From positions 99,977,733-100,041,732 of the forward strand of contig CM055959.1 of the NCBI GenBank assembly GCA_029490685.1: DNA of 64,000 nucleotides, in the 5' to 3' direction. The translations under genes and the position numbers were made by a program. The notes under the pieces are model-generated. The model was not told the origin of the DNA. It worked only from the letters and a program-made list of their open reading frames with translations, and did not search any database. Source of the DNA: Schizonepeta tenuifolia. Taxonomy: Eukaryota > Streptophyta > Magnoliopsida > Lamiales > Lamiaceae. Of the stretch, positions 11,540 to 23,900 are shown one piece after another; positions within the stretch are counted from its first letter, which is position 1; each line of letters begins with the position of its first letter.

Positions 11540-12000
11540 AAATGCGACCGGGTCAGGTCGGGTTGATCTGTTGACCCGGTTAAAATTAATTTTTATTTTT
11601 TTTAATTTTCAGTTTTTTTTTTCGGTTCCGCCTTCGACTTCGATTTTACTGCTCCGTCTTCGCTCCAATTACTAATATAAGGATAATAGCCGGACAATAA
11701 TTTGAACTTTTTCGGCTCGCTCCGAGACCTTCGGCTCTCCTCGCTCGAATCTTGACCAAAGAAGAAGCGGCAAACAGAAAAACGAAGAGACAAACAAAAA
11801 AAAGGTGGAATAACAATGTGGAATGTTTTAAAAACAAAAATTGAAATAAAAAAAACTGATAAAGAAAAACAGAAATTCATAAAAACTAGTTTAATGAAAA
11901 CTGGAAATAAAAAAGATCGGATAAAAAAATATTGGCGCATGTAATACACGCACGCGTCGCGTGGGCGACTGACGCGTGTATTACACGCGCCATGCGCCGG
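11540..12000. repeat. dispersed repeat, copy 2 (GAGCGAGCCGAA core)
   Basis: This copy has the same core as 5030-5350: TTACTAATATAAGGATAAT, TTTTTCGGCTCGCTCCGAG, CGCTCGAATCTTGACC and AAACGAAGAGACAAAC. It is preceded by a GACCCGGTT-containing segment. It ends in a GC-rich arm at 11935-12000, where TAATACACGC and GTGTATTACACGCG form an inverted repeat. Confidence 0.6.
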
Positions 12001-12243
12001 TCGTATTCAAGTTTTGGTGTAAATAATAATATTGATGCTAAACGATTAACTGGAAGGTCTTCAGTTTCTGTTGCCAAGGCTTCAGTTTCTTTTTGTTCTT
12101 AATTGTTTCTATATATAAATTATGAACATAAAAATACTGTAAAATTTTGTTCCTTTGGAGAAAATATTAATTGTTTCTGTTATGTAAATATTGAGCTAGA
12201 AGTTTGTTTTGTTTTGCTTTAGATGCAGAGGAGGATGGCATAA

Positions 12244-12529
12244 GACCATCAGCAATTTGGAGCTCGCTGCCCTTTTTTGTGGGCCCCCAGCACGCTTACC
12301 AATTGTGTTGCAATGACGAGCTTTCACATTTGGAGCTCTCTCCTTCTTTCTTCCTCTTTCCCTTTTTTCTCCCTTCTCTCCTTTCGCCCAATTAACCATC
12401 ACCACATCATCTGCGAGCTCACCTCCAAGAAGCTCGCAAGTCCGAGCTTCAGCTCGCGAGCTCCACGCTCGCCAACAGAGAGAGAGCGTCGACCTCGAGC
12501 TCGATAAGCGCGTGCCGCTGCTGGTGGTC
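12244..12529. mobile_element. Tourist-like MITE (PIF/Harbinger type), 286 bp
   Basis: The ends GACCATCAGCA and TGCTGGTGGTC are inverted repeats. TAA lies on both sides (12241-12243 and 12530-12532), the 3-bp duplication typical of PIF/Harbinger insertions. The interior is unusually rich in GAGCTC and CTCGC motifs and carries no transposase. Confidence 0.7.
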
Positions 12530-13305
12530 TAATTAGACTAATTTGACAGTAAATTTTTTTCTCTTTTGTTGAAAATAAATAAATCGCAAATTGAGACTAA
12601 TAAATTATAATTATCAGATCAATATATATATATTCAAATTGAGATTAGTAAATTCTAATTGAAATTAGAGAACTCTTATTGAGATTAATTAACCCTGTTT
12701 ACCCCTTAATCATCCTCTTAATTACCACTATTTACCCTAATACCCTTAATTATCCCATAATCAGTCTTAATTATTTCCTAATTACAACCAATACTACCGA
12801 ATGATTTGTTATACCAAGCTTTTGCATGATTGCAAATGGTCACTGTAAGTATTTTTAAATGGACATTTATTATTATCTTTTTTAATAAAGACTCTTTCAT
12901 CCTATGTGAGTAAAAATTAATTCAAATCTAATTTGTACAACATCACTTCCATACTTACTCATTTTCATATAATTCTACAGTTTGTTTCTCAATTACTTTT
13001 CACAATTACGTACTCAACTTTTGAGTTGGGGGAAGAAGGAAAAGTGTGCCTTTCCCAAAACTTGCTTTTAATTTTTATATTTGTAACAATAATTCATGAG
13101 TGTGTTTTAAATAATGATACAAAAATATTAACTATAATCATATAAACCAATGCATTCATAAAACCTTTTGAAAGTAAGATTTATAAGTATGATTTGAATT
13201 ATTATCAATGGAATAGTGAACGAAGCTCTTGGTTATTTTTGTCTAAGATGTTTTGATCTCTTGAGGAAAATTTGTGTTGATTTTATCTCATTTTTATTGC
13301 CGATC
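12530..13305. other. AT-rich intergenic stretch
   Basis: This sequence is dominated by TTAATTA/CCCTTAAT motifs at 12640-12800 that recall the repeat in P450 intron 2. The final 100 bases could be the leader of the small gene at 13306. No other feature was seen. Confidence 0.4.
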
Positions 13306-13549
13306 ATGATTGATAAAGTCGCCGCACTTTTCAAGATTCTTAAGCAGGGTAATTCTCAAGCCCCTTTTCTCTTTTTCTCTTTTGTGCATTTCTCATTCTC
13401 TCTCTCTCTCGCTCACAGGGCTTGTTATTGGCCCCGCCGAGTTGCCGCCTCCTCTCACCGGTGACGTGGAACGACGCCAGCTACTACTCAACGCGTCTCC
13501 ACCTGCTGAAGCCTTGCCGTTAGCTCGATTTGAGTTCAACCCAGTTTAA
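13306..13549 (+). CDS. candidate two-exon small protein (57 aa), unknown function
   Basis: An ATG at 13306 opens MIDKVAALFKILKQG. A donor at 13349 (CAGG|GTAATT) and an acceptor at 13418 (polypyrimidine tract, then CACAG) remove a 70-base intron. Exon 2 (13419-13549) continues LVIGPAELPPPL, TGDVERRQ and ARFEFNPV to a TAA. Exon 2 is clearly GC-richer than its surroundings, as in real plant exons, and the CT-rich tract fits an acceptor. The protein would be amphipathic at the N-terminus and proline-rich in the middle, with no signal peptide or known domain that I recognise. The evidence is only frame, composition and splice quality, so this may be a non-coding or longer transcript. Confidence 0.35.
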
Positions 13550-13859
13550 GGTCTGTGCTATTTCTGCCCAGACATTAATATAAAGTCCTTTTTTTCTAGT
13601 GTTTATTTGTCTTATTAATTTATGTTAATGAAGGATTATGATTCGAATATTATGTAGGATATGTTTTAGCTTTGAATTGATAGGGGTTAAAGAATTAGGA
13701 CGTGATAGTTTGCAGGGATATCGGGTATGGATTTGAACTTTATGAATTTGAATTTTATGTTTTATGGATCTGAAATTTGATAGAATATGTAGTTTTGAAC
13801 ATTGTGTTTGGTGGTTAATTCTTTATTTGTGTTAAATTGTCATTTATTTGATTAAATTC

Positions 13860-14170
13860 CGATTCGCGGGTGGCGGGTAGATGGATACCCGCGGGTGGCA
13901 AGTTGGCGGATACCCGACGGCGGGTATCCGCGGGTGACGGGTGTGGGTGGAGGAAAGAACCAATCACGGGTAGAGATGACAATTTACTCGCGGTTACCCG
14001 ACACTAATAGATACAGATTTGAGGGGCATTTGATATCCACAGGTACCTTCATGATTAGAATTCATTATCCATTTAATTCGTGGGTACGAATATGAATAAT
14101 TACTATCCATACCCACAAAATTCATTTACCCGCGATACATACCCACAATACCCATATAATATCCGCGAAA
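13860..14170. repeat. CGGGTA/TACCCG-rich repeat
   Basis: Repeated CGGGTA, TACCCGCGGGT and CGGGTATCCGCGGG words crowd 13865-13950. Their complements (TACCCACAA, TTACCCGCG) crowd 14095-14165, so the two halves are roughly inverted. This looks like a small non-autonomous transposon, but I could not define its termini. Confidence 0.45.
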
Positions 14171-15016
14171 TAACAGACTACTCCCTTTATTTTTCTTTCT
14201 AAGCCCAACCTAATCCCCCAACTTCAAAAGCTCAACCCAATACCCCTGCCTAAGTTACCTAACCCCCTAAGTGACTACTGCTCTCCAATCTTCTCGACCG
14301 CCACAATCGACGGATCAGTCGCCGCCGCCGCATCTCCACCATCCTCCGGCGCAGTTCTCCGCCGGAATCCTTCGACTAAAACGCCTAAACCTTTCCGGCG
14401 CAGCTCGCTTTTCTTCTCACTCTCTAACCACTGAAGACGGGCCTCCAACGCTCCGCCGCCGTCGCATTCTCTGAATCTCTGGTTAGATAACATCTCAAAG
14501 TGATTTTTTGTTATTTCTCTGTAAATTGGAGCATTGTTTCTGTGCAAATCAATAGCTTGATGTCTGTTGAGCTGCTTTTTCTGTTTTCTATGTTTTCCTG
14601 CATTTTTGCTCAATGACAATAGAAGCTCTGTGGTTTCATAGAAGCTTGTGGCTGTAATTTGTGATACGAATTTTGATTCGCAATTTAGCGGACTTGTAAG
14701 CTCTTGGTGTTGCTGTCGAGGTTTAAACCGAACTGCTTTATTTATTTGTGATTTTAAAGATATATGATTCAATTAGTGGATCTTTACGCTCGATTTCGGT
14801 ATTGCCTAGTTGATCTTAACAGAGTAATGTGTCTGGAGCTAATTCTTGCTGTATCCACTTATGTTCGTAGGCAATTACTTCTGCTGTTTAATTTTATTTT
14901 TCTTCGTAGACTTAGTGATGTGTTCTCTAATCTTTTAATTGCTGAGAATCGTTTGAACTAATGACTAATTTGAGCATTTCTCCAGATTAGGGTTCTTGGA
15001 TAGTTTGAAAGAAAAG

Positions 15017-16362
15017 ATGCCTCTCTATGACTGCATGCTTTTGCTGAAACCGAATGTTCGAAAAGAGGCCCTCCTTGATTTGGTTAATCGAGTGGGGAAA
15101 CATGTTTACAAAAGAAATGGAGTGGTGACTGACTTTAAATCCTATGGACCTGTGCAATTGGGTTATGGAATTAGAAAACTCGATGGGCGATATTATCAGG
15201 TAAGTCATGCTCTCCTTCGGCGTTTTTTCATCAAAATAATTACGTTTTGATTCAGTAAGTTTGTAAAAAATATATTGATAATATCAAGAGTTTGCGTTGC
15301 CATTGTAGCTAATTGAAGCTTCTCATACTTTTTAGTATTTAGCCCTAAATAAGTTGTGCTCATACTTTATGTAGTGCATAATTTCTTCAATCAATATGCT
15401 AAATTGTTGCAAGTTGATTGCTTTTATACCCATCATAATTCAATGCTGTGACTAGCTTATGTATTTGTGATTTTGTTTTCTTTAAGTGGCATTGTCAAAT
15501 TACTAAGACTATCCGCAGTGGTAGTGTCTCGAGGTGTCTCTATAGGGTGTGATAGAGATAGAGACAGTCAGCTGCAGTGGGACTGTCTCTATAGGGTATC
15601 TCCATCTAATTAGTTTATTAATTTTGAATATTAATTTTGTCAATATATCACTGTCTCGTTCCAACTCTGTCTCGTTGGAACGAGACAGTCTCAAGACAAG
15701 ACAGTGGATGCAATGGGCTGTCTCCATGGATTGGGTGTCTTGAGACACCCATGGAGACAGCCACTGCACACAGTCTAAGGTTGCTCTGGAGAACATGATC
15801 AAGTAAGCCACAAATCCATCTTGCTCGAGCGTTGGTGATATGATACTTGTTTAAACAGGTCCTTTCTAGTTGCGTTTACCCTGAATCCTGTCACGTATTG
15901 ATCTCTGTTTGCTTTTTTATATGTGCAATAATGTTTCTTTTTTTATGACAACCGTGGTCGTCCAAAGGTGGTCGAGATTATGATCCACTTTCTACATATA
16001 TATGTATGTATGTGCGTTGAACTTGTGATTGAAATACTTCTCAATGAGAGAGGAGAATTATATAAGACATAATTAATTGGTATATGGTGCAGGGCCAACT
16101 GCTGCAGATGACTATGATGACACCGCCCAGCATAAACTCCGAGCTACATTACCTGAACAAGGAAGACCGGTTACTGCGTTGGCTTCTGGTTAAACATCGT
16201 GGCACAAAGTTCATGGGGACCTCAGATGAATCTGATGCTGTAAATCTGCAGGATTTCAGGAATGCTTTAATAAGTGGCGGCATGTCTGAAGAACAAGAAG
16301 AAGGAGAAGAAGAAGATGATGACGACGATGATGATGAACAACCCGAATCAGGAGAACCATGA
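15017..16362 (+). CDS. bS6-family ribosomal protein, organellar-type
   Basis: Two coding exons, 15017-15199 and 16093-16362, join at CAG|GGC to give 150 residues. The N-terminus MPLYDCMLLLKPNV is the first beta strand typical of bacterial-type S6. It is followed by an S6 fold segment (VTDFKSYG, LGYGIRKLDGRYYQ) and the second-half strands, and then a strongly acidic tail of E/D runs from about residue 128. The protein is a small-subunit ribosomal protein that in bacteria binds 16S rRNA with S18. The plant homologues I recall are mitochondrial, but no long targeting peptide is present here, so location is inferred. A leader exon at about 14270-14481 with an intron ending at 14985 (TTTCTCCAG) probably lies upstream. 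The single coding intron holds a Tourist-like MITE at 15507. Confidence 0.85.
15507..15775. mobile_element. Tourist-like MITE in the bS6 intron (269 bp)
   Basis: The ends are GACTATCCGCAGTGG and its inverted partner CCACTGCACACAGTC. TAA flanks both sides (15504-15506 and 15776-15778). The left arm also carries an internal AGCTGCAGTGGGACTGTCT. The ORF-carrying Harbinger element at 41798 has nearly the same terminal and subterminal words, so this MITE looks like its deletion derivative. Confidence 0.85.
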
Positions 16363-16767
16363 GCTGGAACGCTTTGTTCTTTAAATTTTCACTCTTTTTC
16401 AAAGTAGGGCAGCTGAAACTCGTTCTTTAAATCAAATGAAATGTTAATGCACTAATTACTCTTTTTATTTTTTTTTAACTTTCATTAGCAATTCACTTAT
16501 CAACTTAATGATAATGTAACTTGATAGAAAAATAATCTGGAGCATCCAATTCACAGACATGTAATCAATACCTTTTATTGGACCTCTGAAAATGATGATA
16601 GATATTTCTGTGACCACAAGAAAAATGGCAACTGCAAAAGAAATAGGAAGAATTCTAACTCATCAAATTTTAATAAACAAATCCTCATCAGAGTGCATAA
16701 ACAGTAGTACTACTTACATAATGGAAATGCAACAACAAAAATCAAACTTGACTCCATGAATATACGT

Positions 16768-17600
16768 TTACCTTGCTTTGATGGAAAAAGAGTGGAAAAT
16801 GAATATTTTCATCATTTTTCACACGCTTACTATGTTGGTTAATTTTTTTTCTCAGGCAGGATGGATAATCTTTCAGGGCAGCCCCTTTTCCATCCATTTC
16901 TCATCAATTGTGAAAAATATTAACCCGAGAGGAGTTATGTGATAATATTTTCTGATGGATAAAAGACATAAAAATGAGGAGTGGGAAAATCATATGATAA
17001 TTTTCATTTTCATCCTAGTAAACATTTGATAGAAAAAAAAAGGAATAATATTTTCTCATTCACACGCTTACTATGTTGGTTAATTTTTTTTCTCGGGCAG
17101 GATGGATAATCTTTCAGGGCAGCCCATTTTCCATCCATTTCTCATCAATTGTGAAAAATATTAACCCGAGAGGAGTTATGTGATAATATTTTCTGATGGA
17201 TAAAAGACATAAAAATGAGAAAGAGTGAGAAAATCATATGATAATTTTCATTTTCATCCTAGTAAACATTTGATAGAAAAAAAAGGAATAATATTTTCTC
17301 ATTCACACGCTTACTATGTTGGTTAATTTTTTTTCTCGGGCAGGATGGATAATCTTTCAGGGCAGCCCCTTTTCCATCCATTTCTCATCAATTGTGAAAA
17401 ATATTAACCCGAGAGGAGTTATGTGATAATATTTTCTGATGGATAAAAGACATAAAAATGAGAAAGAGTGGGAAAATCATATGATAATTTTCATTTTCAT
17501 CCAAGTAAACATTTGATAGAAAAAAAAAGGAATAATATTTTCTCATCTTTTCTTATCCATCATTTTTCAATGAAAAAATTTCCATCAAAGTAAACGCCAT
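16768..17600. mobile_element. MITE-like element with internally triplicated core
   Basis: The left end reads CGTTTACCTTGCTTTGATGG and the right end is its near complement, CCATCAAAGTAAACG. Between them a 242-bp unit is repeated three times. A related element with GCTTACTTTGATG and ATCAAAATAAACGC ends lies at 26333. No transposase is encoded. Confidence 0.65.
16818..17546. repeat. three tandem 242-bp units
   Basis: Copies start at 16818, 17059 and 17302 with TTCACACGCTTACTATGTTG, giving periods of 241 and 243. Each contains GGCAGGATGGATAATCTTTC and AACCCGAGAGGAGTTATGTG. The copies are almost identical, which implies recent expansion. Confidence 0.95.
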
Positions 17601-17731
17601 AAAAATAAAACCGTGTTGAGCCAAATTCTTTTCCTCGAAAAATACCTCATTCATAGCTTTTAAATTTTTTTAAGATTGGACCATTTTTTAAACTCGCTTA
17701 GACTAAGTCATAAACTGTAATTAACCCTTTA

Positions 17732-17736
<5 letters not shown>

Positions 17737-17789
<53 letters not shown>
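17737..17789. repeat. compound (CT)n(CA)n microsatellite
   Basis: About 35 bases of CT pass into about 18 bases of CA, in the downstream flank of the phosphoesterase gene. The architecture is the same as at 3097-3150. Confidence 0.9.
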
Positions 17790-17971
17790 GGAAAAACTTC
17801 ATTAGCTTTGACGATATATTAACTTCATTATAGTGTAAACTAACATAGGTACACCTTCCCTTCCTATACTAACTTTTTTTTACTTACTCCTCCCTTTTTA
17901 ACCATATACTAATACACGCTTCTAAAGCATAAAACTTGCACTAGTATTACAAGACCAACACAGCCCCATGA

Positions 17972-20900
17972 TCAATGAGATACTGATCCATTAATCGGTT
18001 CGATTTTGGGTGTTACTGTTCGTTCGATAACAAAGTTATCAACAATCCTTACAGTGCTGACAGGATCCAGCTGAGACGAGGCCGATCTCCATTTGCTGGG
18101 AAATCTTCTCTGGTGGCTATGGCTCGGTTGTAGTTTCGATTCACTTTCCCAACTTGGATCCAGCTTCCACTCCTTCGGCACCTGCACATTACACAAGCGA
18201 TAAATCTTGGGAATAAAAAAAAGAAAAACAAAACTATACTGCTATTGGCATCGTTAGGATGCTTTGTATACGCGTCATGCAGTTATCAATAAATAATCGA
18301 ACTAGGCAAGAAAGAACCATAAAACTACAAAAAAATCTGCTTCACGAAGGAAGAAGACAAGAGTCGGCAATCATTTCTTACCTTGTCTACAGCAAGGGTG
18401 AAAACTTCTAGATCGCCTTTCAAGTTAATATGGAACCGAGTAAATGACTTGTAGTTAGCAATGCGGAGTGAAGAGAAAGCTTCGTCGAAGTGTATGTGTA
18501 GCCAATTGATGCAGATATAAAGGTAGCTTCCAAAAACCAACGAGACAATCGGGGTAGAGAAGACCCAGTAATAAAGGAAGACGGAAGCATAATAAATAAC
18601 TGCCCCTCCTCGAGAAAGTGAATCCATCCCGTTCTTGCAGATATTACCCCTGGTGACAGCCATGACCTAAAAAAGAATGTATAAGCAAAAGACGAAACAG
18701 GAAGGCTCAAAAGATAAAGAAAGAAAGGTGCATTAGTTATTTACCTCAGGAACATCAAATGCTGACATCAAATACTTGATACATGCTGGATAAAGGCCAA
18801 ATGTCCATTGCTCGATACGTGCTCTTAGGCCAGATGGATCAGGAAAATGCTCACTCTCCACAGATCGATACCATTGATACAGAGTATGGTAGCCTGAAAT
18901 GAAAGTTCAAGTTGGTTCAGAGATAACCCCAAAATCTTCAGAACAAAACATGGAAGAATATCATAAATAATACAGTCAAAACCAGAAAGCTGATACAAGA
19001 ATGCCTTATTCTATGAGAGAAATGAGGTAGTGCTTAAATCTTGATTGCACAAATAATCTAAAATGGAACTAAAACATGGTATATAACCACGGATATGACG
19101 ATGTGTAAAGTATCTAACTATGAGGACATTCACCTGAAGTTGCCAACAATTTGTGCCTGATGCAAGTCTCAATACCCAATTCCAAAAGCATCATTAGAAT
19201 CAATGCAGCTGATAGGTGTGCAGAGACATGGAGAATGCCTATTATTACTCTTCTCTTACGGGACACTTTTGACGGCACAAATGTGATAGCAGTGACCAAC
19301 AAAAAGAACGCACCAGCTGAGGATACATATGAGCGTCCAAGCATGTACATGAAAGCATCCCATACGGATCCAAAAAAGCTCTTCAAGTGACCAGAAAATG
19401 TATCATCCTGTAAGATGTGATCTAGCTTACACTAGAAGAAAAGAAAAAGCAATTAGTCATCTTCCGGAAAACAGTAGAATTCAATTTGATATCAAATGCA
19501 GTTAAGATGCCTTGCTTCTTGTACTAGATTAAGGTACAGCCTTTCCATCACAATAAAACATTTACCTGTGGAAACATGGAAAAGGCTAGCACAAAGTATA
19601 TAATGCCACCTATGAAGTCAAACTGCCAATTTTTCTTACGAAACTTTAATATGTTTCCTAAAGCAATCTGCACCAAGATTACCAACATATTGTTAGAAAA
19701 ATTTAACAGTGGATGCATCAATCATAAAATAGTTGATTTACCCTGCTCGAGTCCTCAAAGGATGGATAAGCTGCCTTGCTTTCATATGATGTCCCATATA
19801 ATTTATCAAAATTACTGAAAACATGAGTTGGGTGCAAGAATGCTCCACCACAACCATTAACAAGCAAATGATGTACGTATGCAGGCTCCTCTGATGGAAC
19901 ATGAGAATGACGCATATAATGATGCAAATCCCCAGCCACTCGTAGTTTGCACCTCCCTCTTAAATGATCACGTATCAGGTGTGCAACGTTCTTCCCAGTG
20001 AACTCATCCCAGTACCAATCAAGTAACCAATTAGGCTCATGAGTCATGATGATAACCGAATCATCCTCCCCCACCTGGAAAAAAATAATTGACAAATAAA
20101 CATCATGTTGCACAATAACATAAAACACAAGGTAAGGAAAGAGCTGAAACATGGATGAAAATGAAAGAAAGAGATCAGCCAAACCAAAGAAAAGATATGT
20201 AACCATGTGAATCCCGCATTATTTAGCAACCATTTTTATCCATCTTGAACCGCTGATTTATTCAAACAGAAAATGGATTACCAACATCCATATATCATGT
20301 CTATCATACGAAAAAGAAGGATTTCTACTTCAATTGATAATGTAATGCAATTGGTCATACAGTAAAGTATAAAAATCAAGTAATATAGTGTTAACTATAA
20401 GGAAATGTGTCCTAATTATAAGCGACCACAAATATCTTGCATACACTCCAGTTACAAGGCGTTTTAGCCATAAGAGAAACCACAACCAAAAATATTTATG
20501 AGAGAGAGAGAGAGAGAGCATAATGTCAGCAACATTTGCAAAGCAACCAGTAATAAAACCAAATCTTAAGAAATAATACCTTTTCTTTTATCAGTTCCGA
20601 AAAGAACTTGAATTGGTAGACATCAATGTCGCAATGAAGAGCAAGGTCCAGTCCAAAAACCCACCATCCTTTTGGCAGCTGAAGGGCAAAATAGCTTTTC
20701 TTTTGGGGCATAAACCATCCGCCTAACCAACTCTTGTGACAGATATACCGCATAAATGTCTGAAGGCCGTCAAACCAATCTGTAAACCAGAAGAAGACGT
20801 CATACCGTATACAAATTAACCAGTGAAATGATAAAAAGAGCAATTTATACTAACGTTAAAGTAGCACTCAGCAATAGAATATAAAATAAAAAACAAAATG

Positions 20901-23900
20901 TGGAAGGCACTATAAAGTATCAAATGTAAGTAACCAACAAAAAACTACAACCAACCATGATTTCCAGGTATAACAAAGCACTGAGGCCCATCATATTCCT
21001 TCAGTGATGAAATTCCATCAGGCAATTCAGGTTTATCTACAGCTATATGCTCCCCTTTATACCAGGCAGGAGGCTGAAGAGCATATTCAAAGGGGCGAAA
21101 AAGGCGTCTCTCGTATGTAAATGCAGATGGATTAGGATACCTGAAATCCAAATTGACATCTACTCAGAATTTAACCTACAACAGAAAGCAAATAGGAGCC
21201 AGCAGTTCAGGCACCAATATTCCATAAAGTAGTCTACAAAAATAAGAGCAAATTCACTTATAAAAAAACCATAAGGAAAAGACTTTTTCTATCAGGCCAC
21301 ACTCACAGCAAATAGCTATCACTCAATATAATTATTACCCGACAAAAGCAATAAGTTTTGATAACCACTCGTGAGAATGACTCGTATTTTGTCAGGAGAT
21401 GATAGTTTCATAACTAACATCTGAGAGTACATTATAACCTCACATAAACTATCGGGACATCCAAAAATTGTAACGTTCTGAATTCACACCAGCGAAGATA
21501 CTACAGTTGTTACACATAAATCCAAGAAATGAAGATCTTTACCGTTATGTACTAATTACTAAAGGAGCTTTATCTATAGAAATTTAGGGCAAAGAGACAT
21601 TAAACTAGATGAAAGAAAAAAGGTGAATGCAGCAAAATGTAACACGGAAGTGGGTGCAACTGCAAATGAATCTCCCAAATACAGAAGAAATGTTAATTCA
21701 TGGATATTACGATGTGAAAAGAACATTAGAGTTCAAAAAGAATAGTCCTTTTAGATATCATGTGGTGCCGAAAGCAGATATTATTTCAATTGCTTGATAA
21801 TGGTTGTTGACATGCATCCCATAACAGAACATGAAGATGTCAAAAGAATACTATTAATCATACACCTGATGAGGTTCTAATATTGCTGCATACAAATAAA
21901 GAATGGAGATTTAGTCAATTACAAAAAAAGAATTTTCTCTGGTCTCAGAAGAGCCTCAACCAGAACCCTAAAGAAAATTGATAGCAAAAGAGATCTTTAT
22001 TGAACTTACGCAAGATCGCCCCCAATAAGGAGCAAGTTACTTCGTGGCAGATTAATTGAAGAACCATTACTTTGAACCCTAAGCAAAGGCTGCGCAAGAA
22101 GCCTTGCCACACTGTAGGAAGAATTGCCACCATCGCCGGTATCAGCCATAAAATCAAACCACAGTTCATCATGTTCACTAAATTGGTCGTACATAAGATC
22201 ATCTTGCTTAGCTGCATCTTCAACCTTGCTCATTGCAGCCTAATATTTAAACATTGTGCAGCCAAGAGCAACCCAAATTCAGTATGAAATCACAGACTCA
22301 AATTGCCAGCATATTGCATATTGATTGCATAATAAAATACTACGCAGTAAAACCAATTATAACAAGTAAAAGAAAGCATCGTACTTCAAGATTTGTATTG
22401 AAAATAGATAAATATGCCACATTTAAAACAAAAGAAACAAACTTTTTGAAAGATACATGATGAAACTTGATAAAAGTTAAAGGGGCAGTTTCATTACTTT
22501 TGCTAAATGACAAGTATTGGGGGTCCAAAGAAAGTAATAAAGAAAAATAAGAATGGTCAGTGTACCTGCATCATGCGCATGTCAAAACGCCCAACAAACA
22601 CAGTCACTGATACTAGCAGGTCAAAAACTGTCTTAAATAAATCAGCAGATGTCCTGAATCACATCAAAAGAAAGATTAAAATGATTGCAGGTTACACCAA
22701 ATAATATAAGAGTCCATGTGCCACTATGAGAGAGTGTAAGACTGTACCCTGAGTACCAAGGGACCATATCCAGAAACTCGGGTTTCATTTGCTTTTTTTT
22801 CAACTTCTCAGATTCTTTTTGGGATACAGGGTGAGTAAGGGCCCAGCTGTTGGAGTTAGATACATATAGACATCAGTCATTAGAATGAGACTAGGAAATG
22901 AAAATGACAACATCTGCAAACACCCACTTTTCTCAATGTTCAAGGGATAGGCAACCTCGAATTATACTTAAATTCGTAAGAAATGGGTAAACAAAATTAC
23001 TAATCGCCAGATGAAAAACTATACTGCCACTCACTGTTACAGTCAAAGCAAGCAACTTAAGTAAAGAATGAAATAGATTCAGTGATTACTTCAACCAACA
23101 GCCTCATGATTCATCCAATAACCTCAACATTGACATTAGCTAAAGGCACAGTGCATTACTTGAAGGACCCAAAAAAAAACCAAAAAAAGAAAAGCCGAAT
23201 TATGATAGATAGTGTCTTGTTAACTCTCACCCCGTTGATCTCTCCACAACATAATTTGCAATGTAGAGACCTATAAAAGTGGCCCATAATGAATATATTG
23301 GGGAAATTTCCGCAGGTGAGTCTGCACACGAACCACTGCTACAAGTCAGCTGAAAATGTGCAACAATAAAAGCATAAGAAACTAGTCATGCCGTTAGGAA
23401 AAACAATGGATGACGGAAGCCACAGACCATACCTCTCCATAAATGACCCACTTTGACAAAAATGGATAATCATTAGCTGAACCAACTGGAGCAAACCACG
23501 ATTTGCATACTTGCTCTTTAAACTCATTCATGCGAACAAATTTTGCAAGCCATGAATTCCTCTCTTCCTTGTTCCACAGCGTAAACCAGCCAGAATTCCT
23601 TCTTTCAAATGTCTTTTCTCTCATATTAGCACGGTTGCCACAGTGGCTATAAAATACACAACATGCTACACTTATAACCTACACAACGGATAATGGCAGC
23701 AATAAGAAACAAAAAAGTTTGATTTTTTCAGTATACGATTTCAGGACTTACAGCACAATTTTGAAGGATTGTCAGAATGGCAGGTCTCCTTCCAGCCACC
23801 CGAGCAACAAGGCCAATATACCAGAGGCCAATGAATACAATGTGAAATACAAGAAGAAATAAAATGGAAGATACATAGATGGTTAAAAATAATGAAAGAT

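Noticed and set aside
12196..12507. Open frames in the 12.2-12.5 kb GC-rich patch
   Set aside because: The patch is the interior of a Tourist-like MITE with TAA duplications, and the frames show no conserved protein.
16818..17546. CRISPR-like or satellite centromere interpretation of the 242-bp tandem array
   Set aside because: There are only three units, with no spacers, enclosed by MITE-type inverted ends in a plant gene region.
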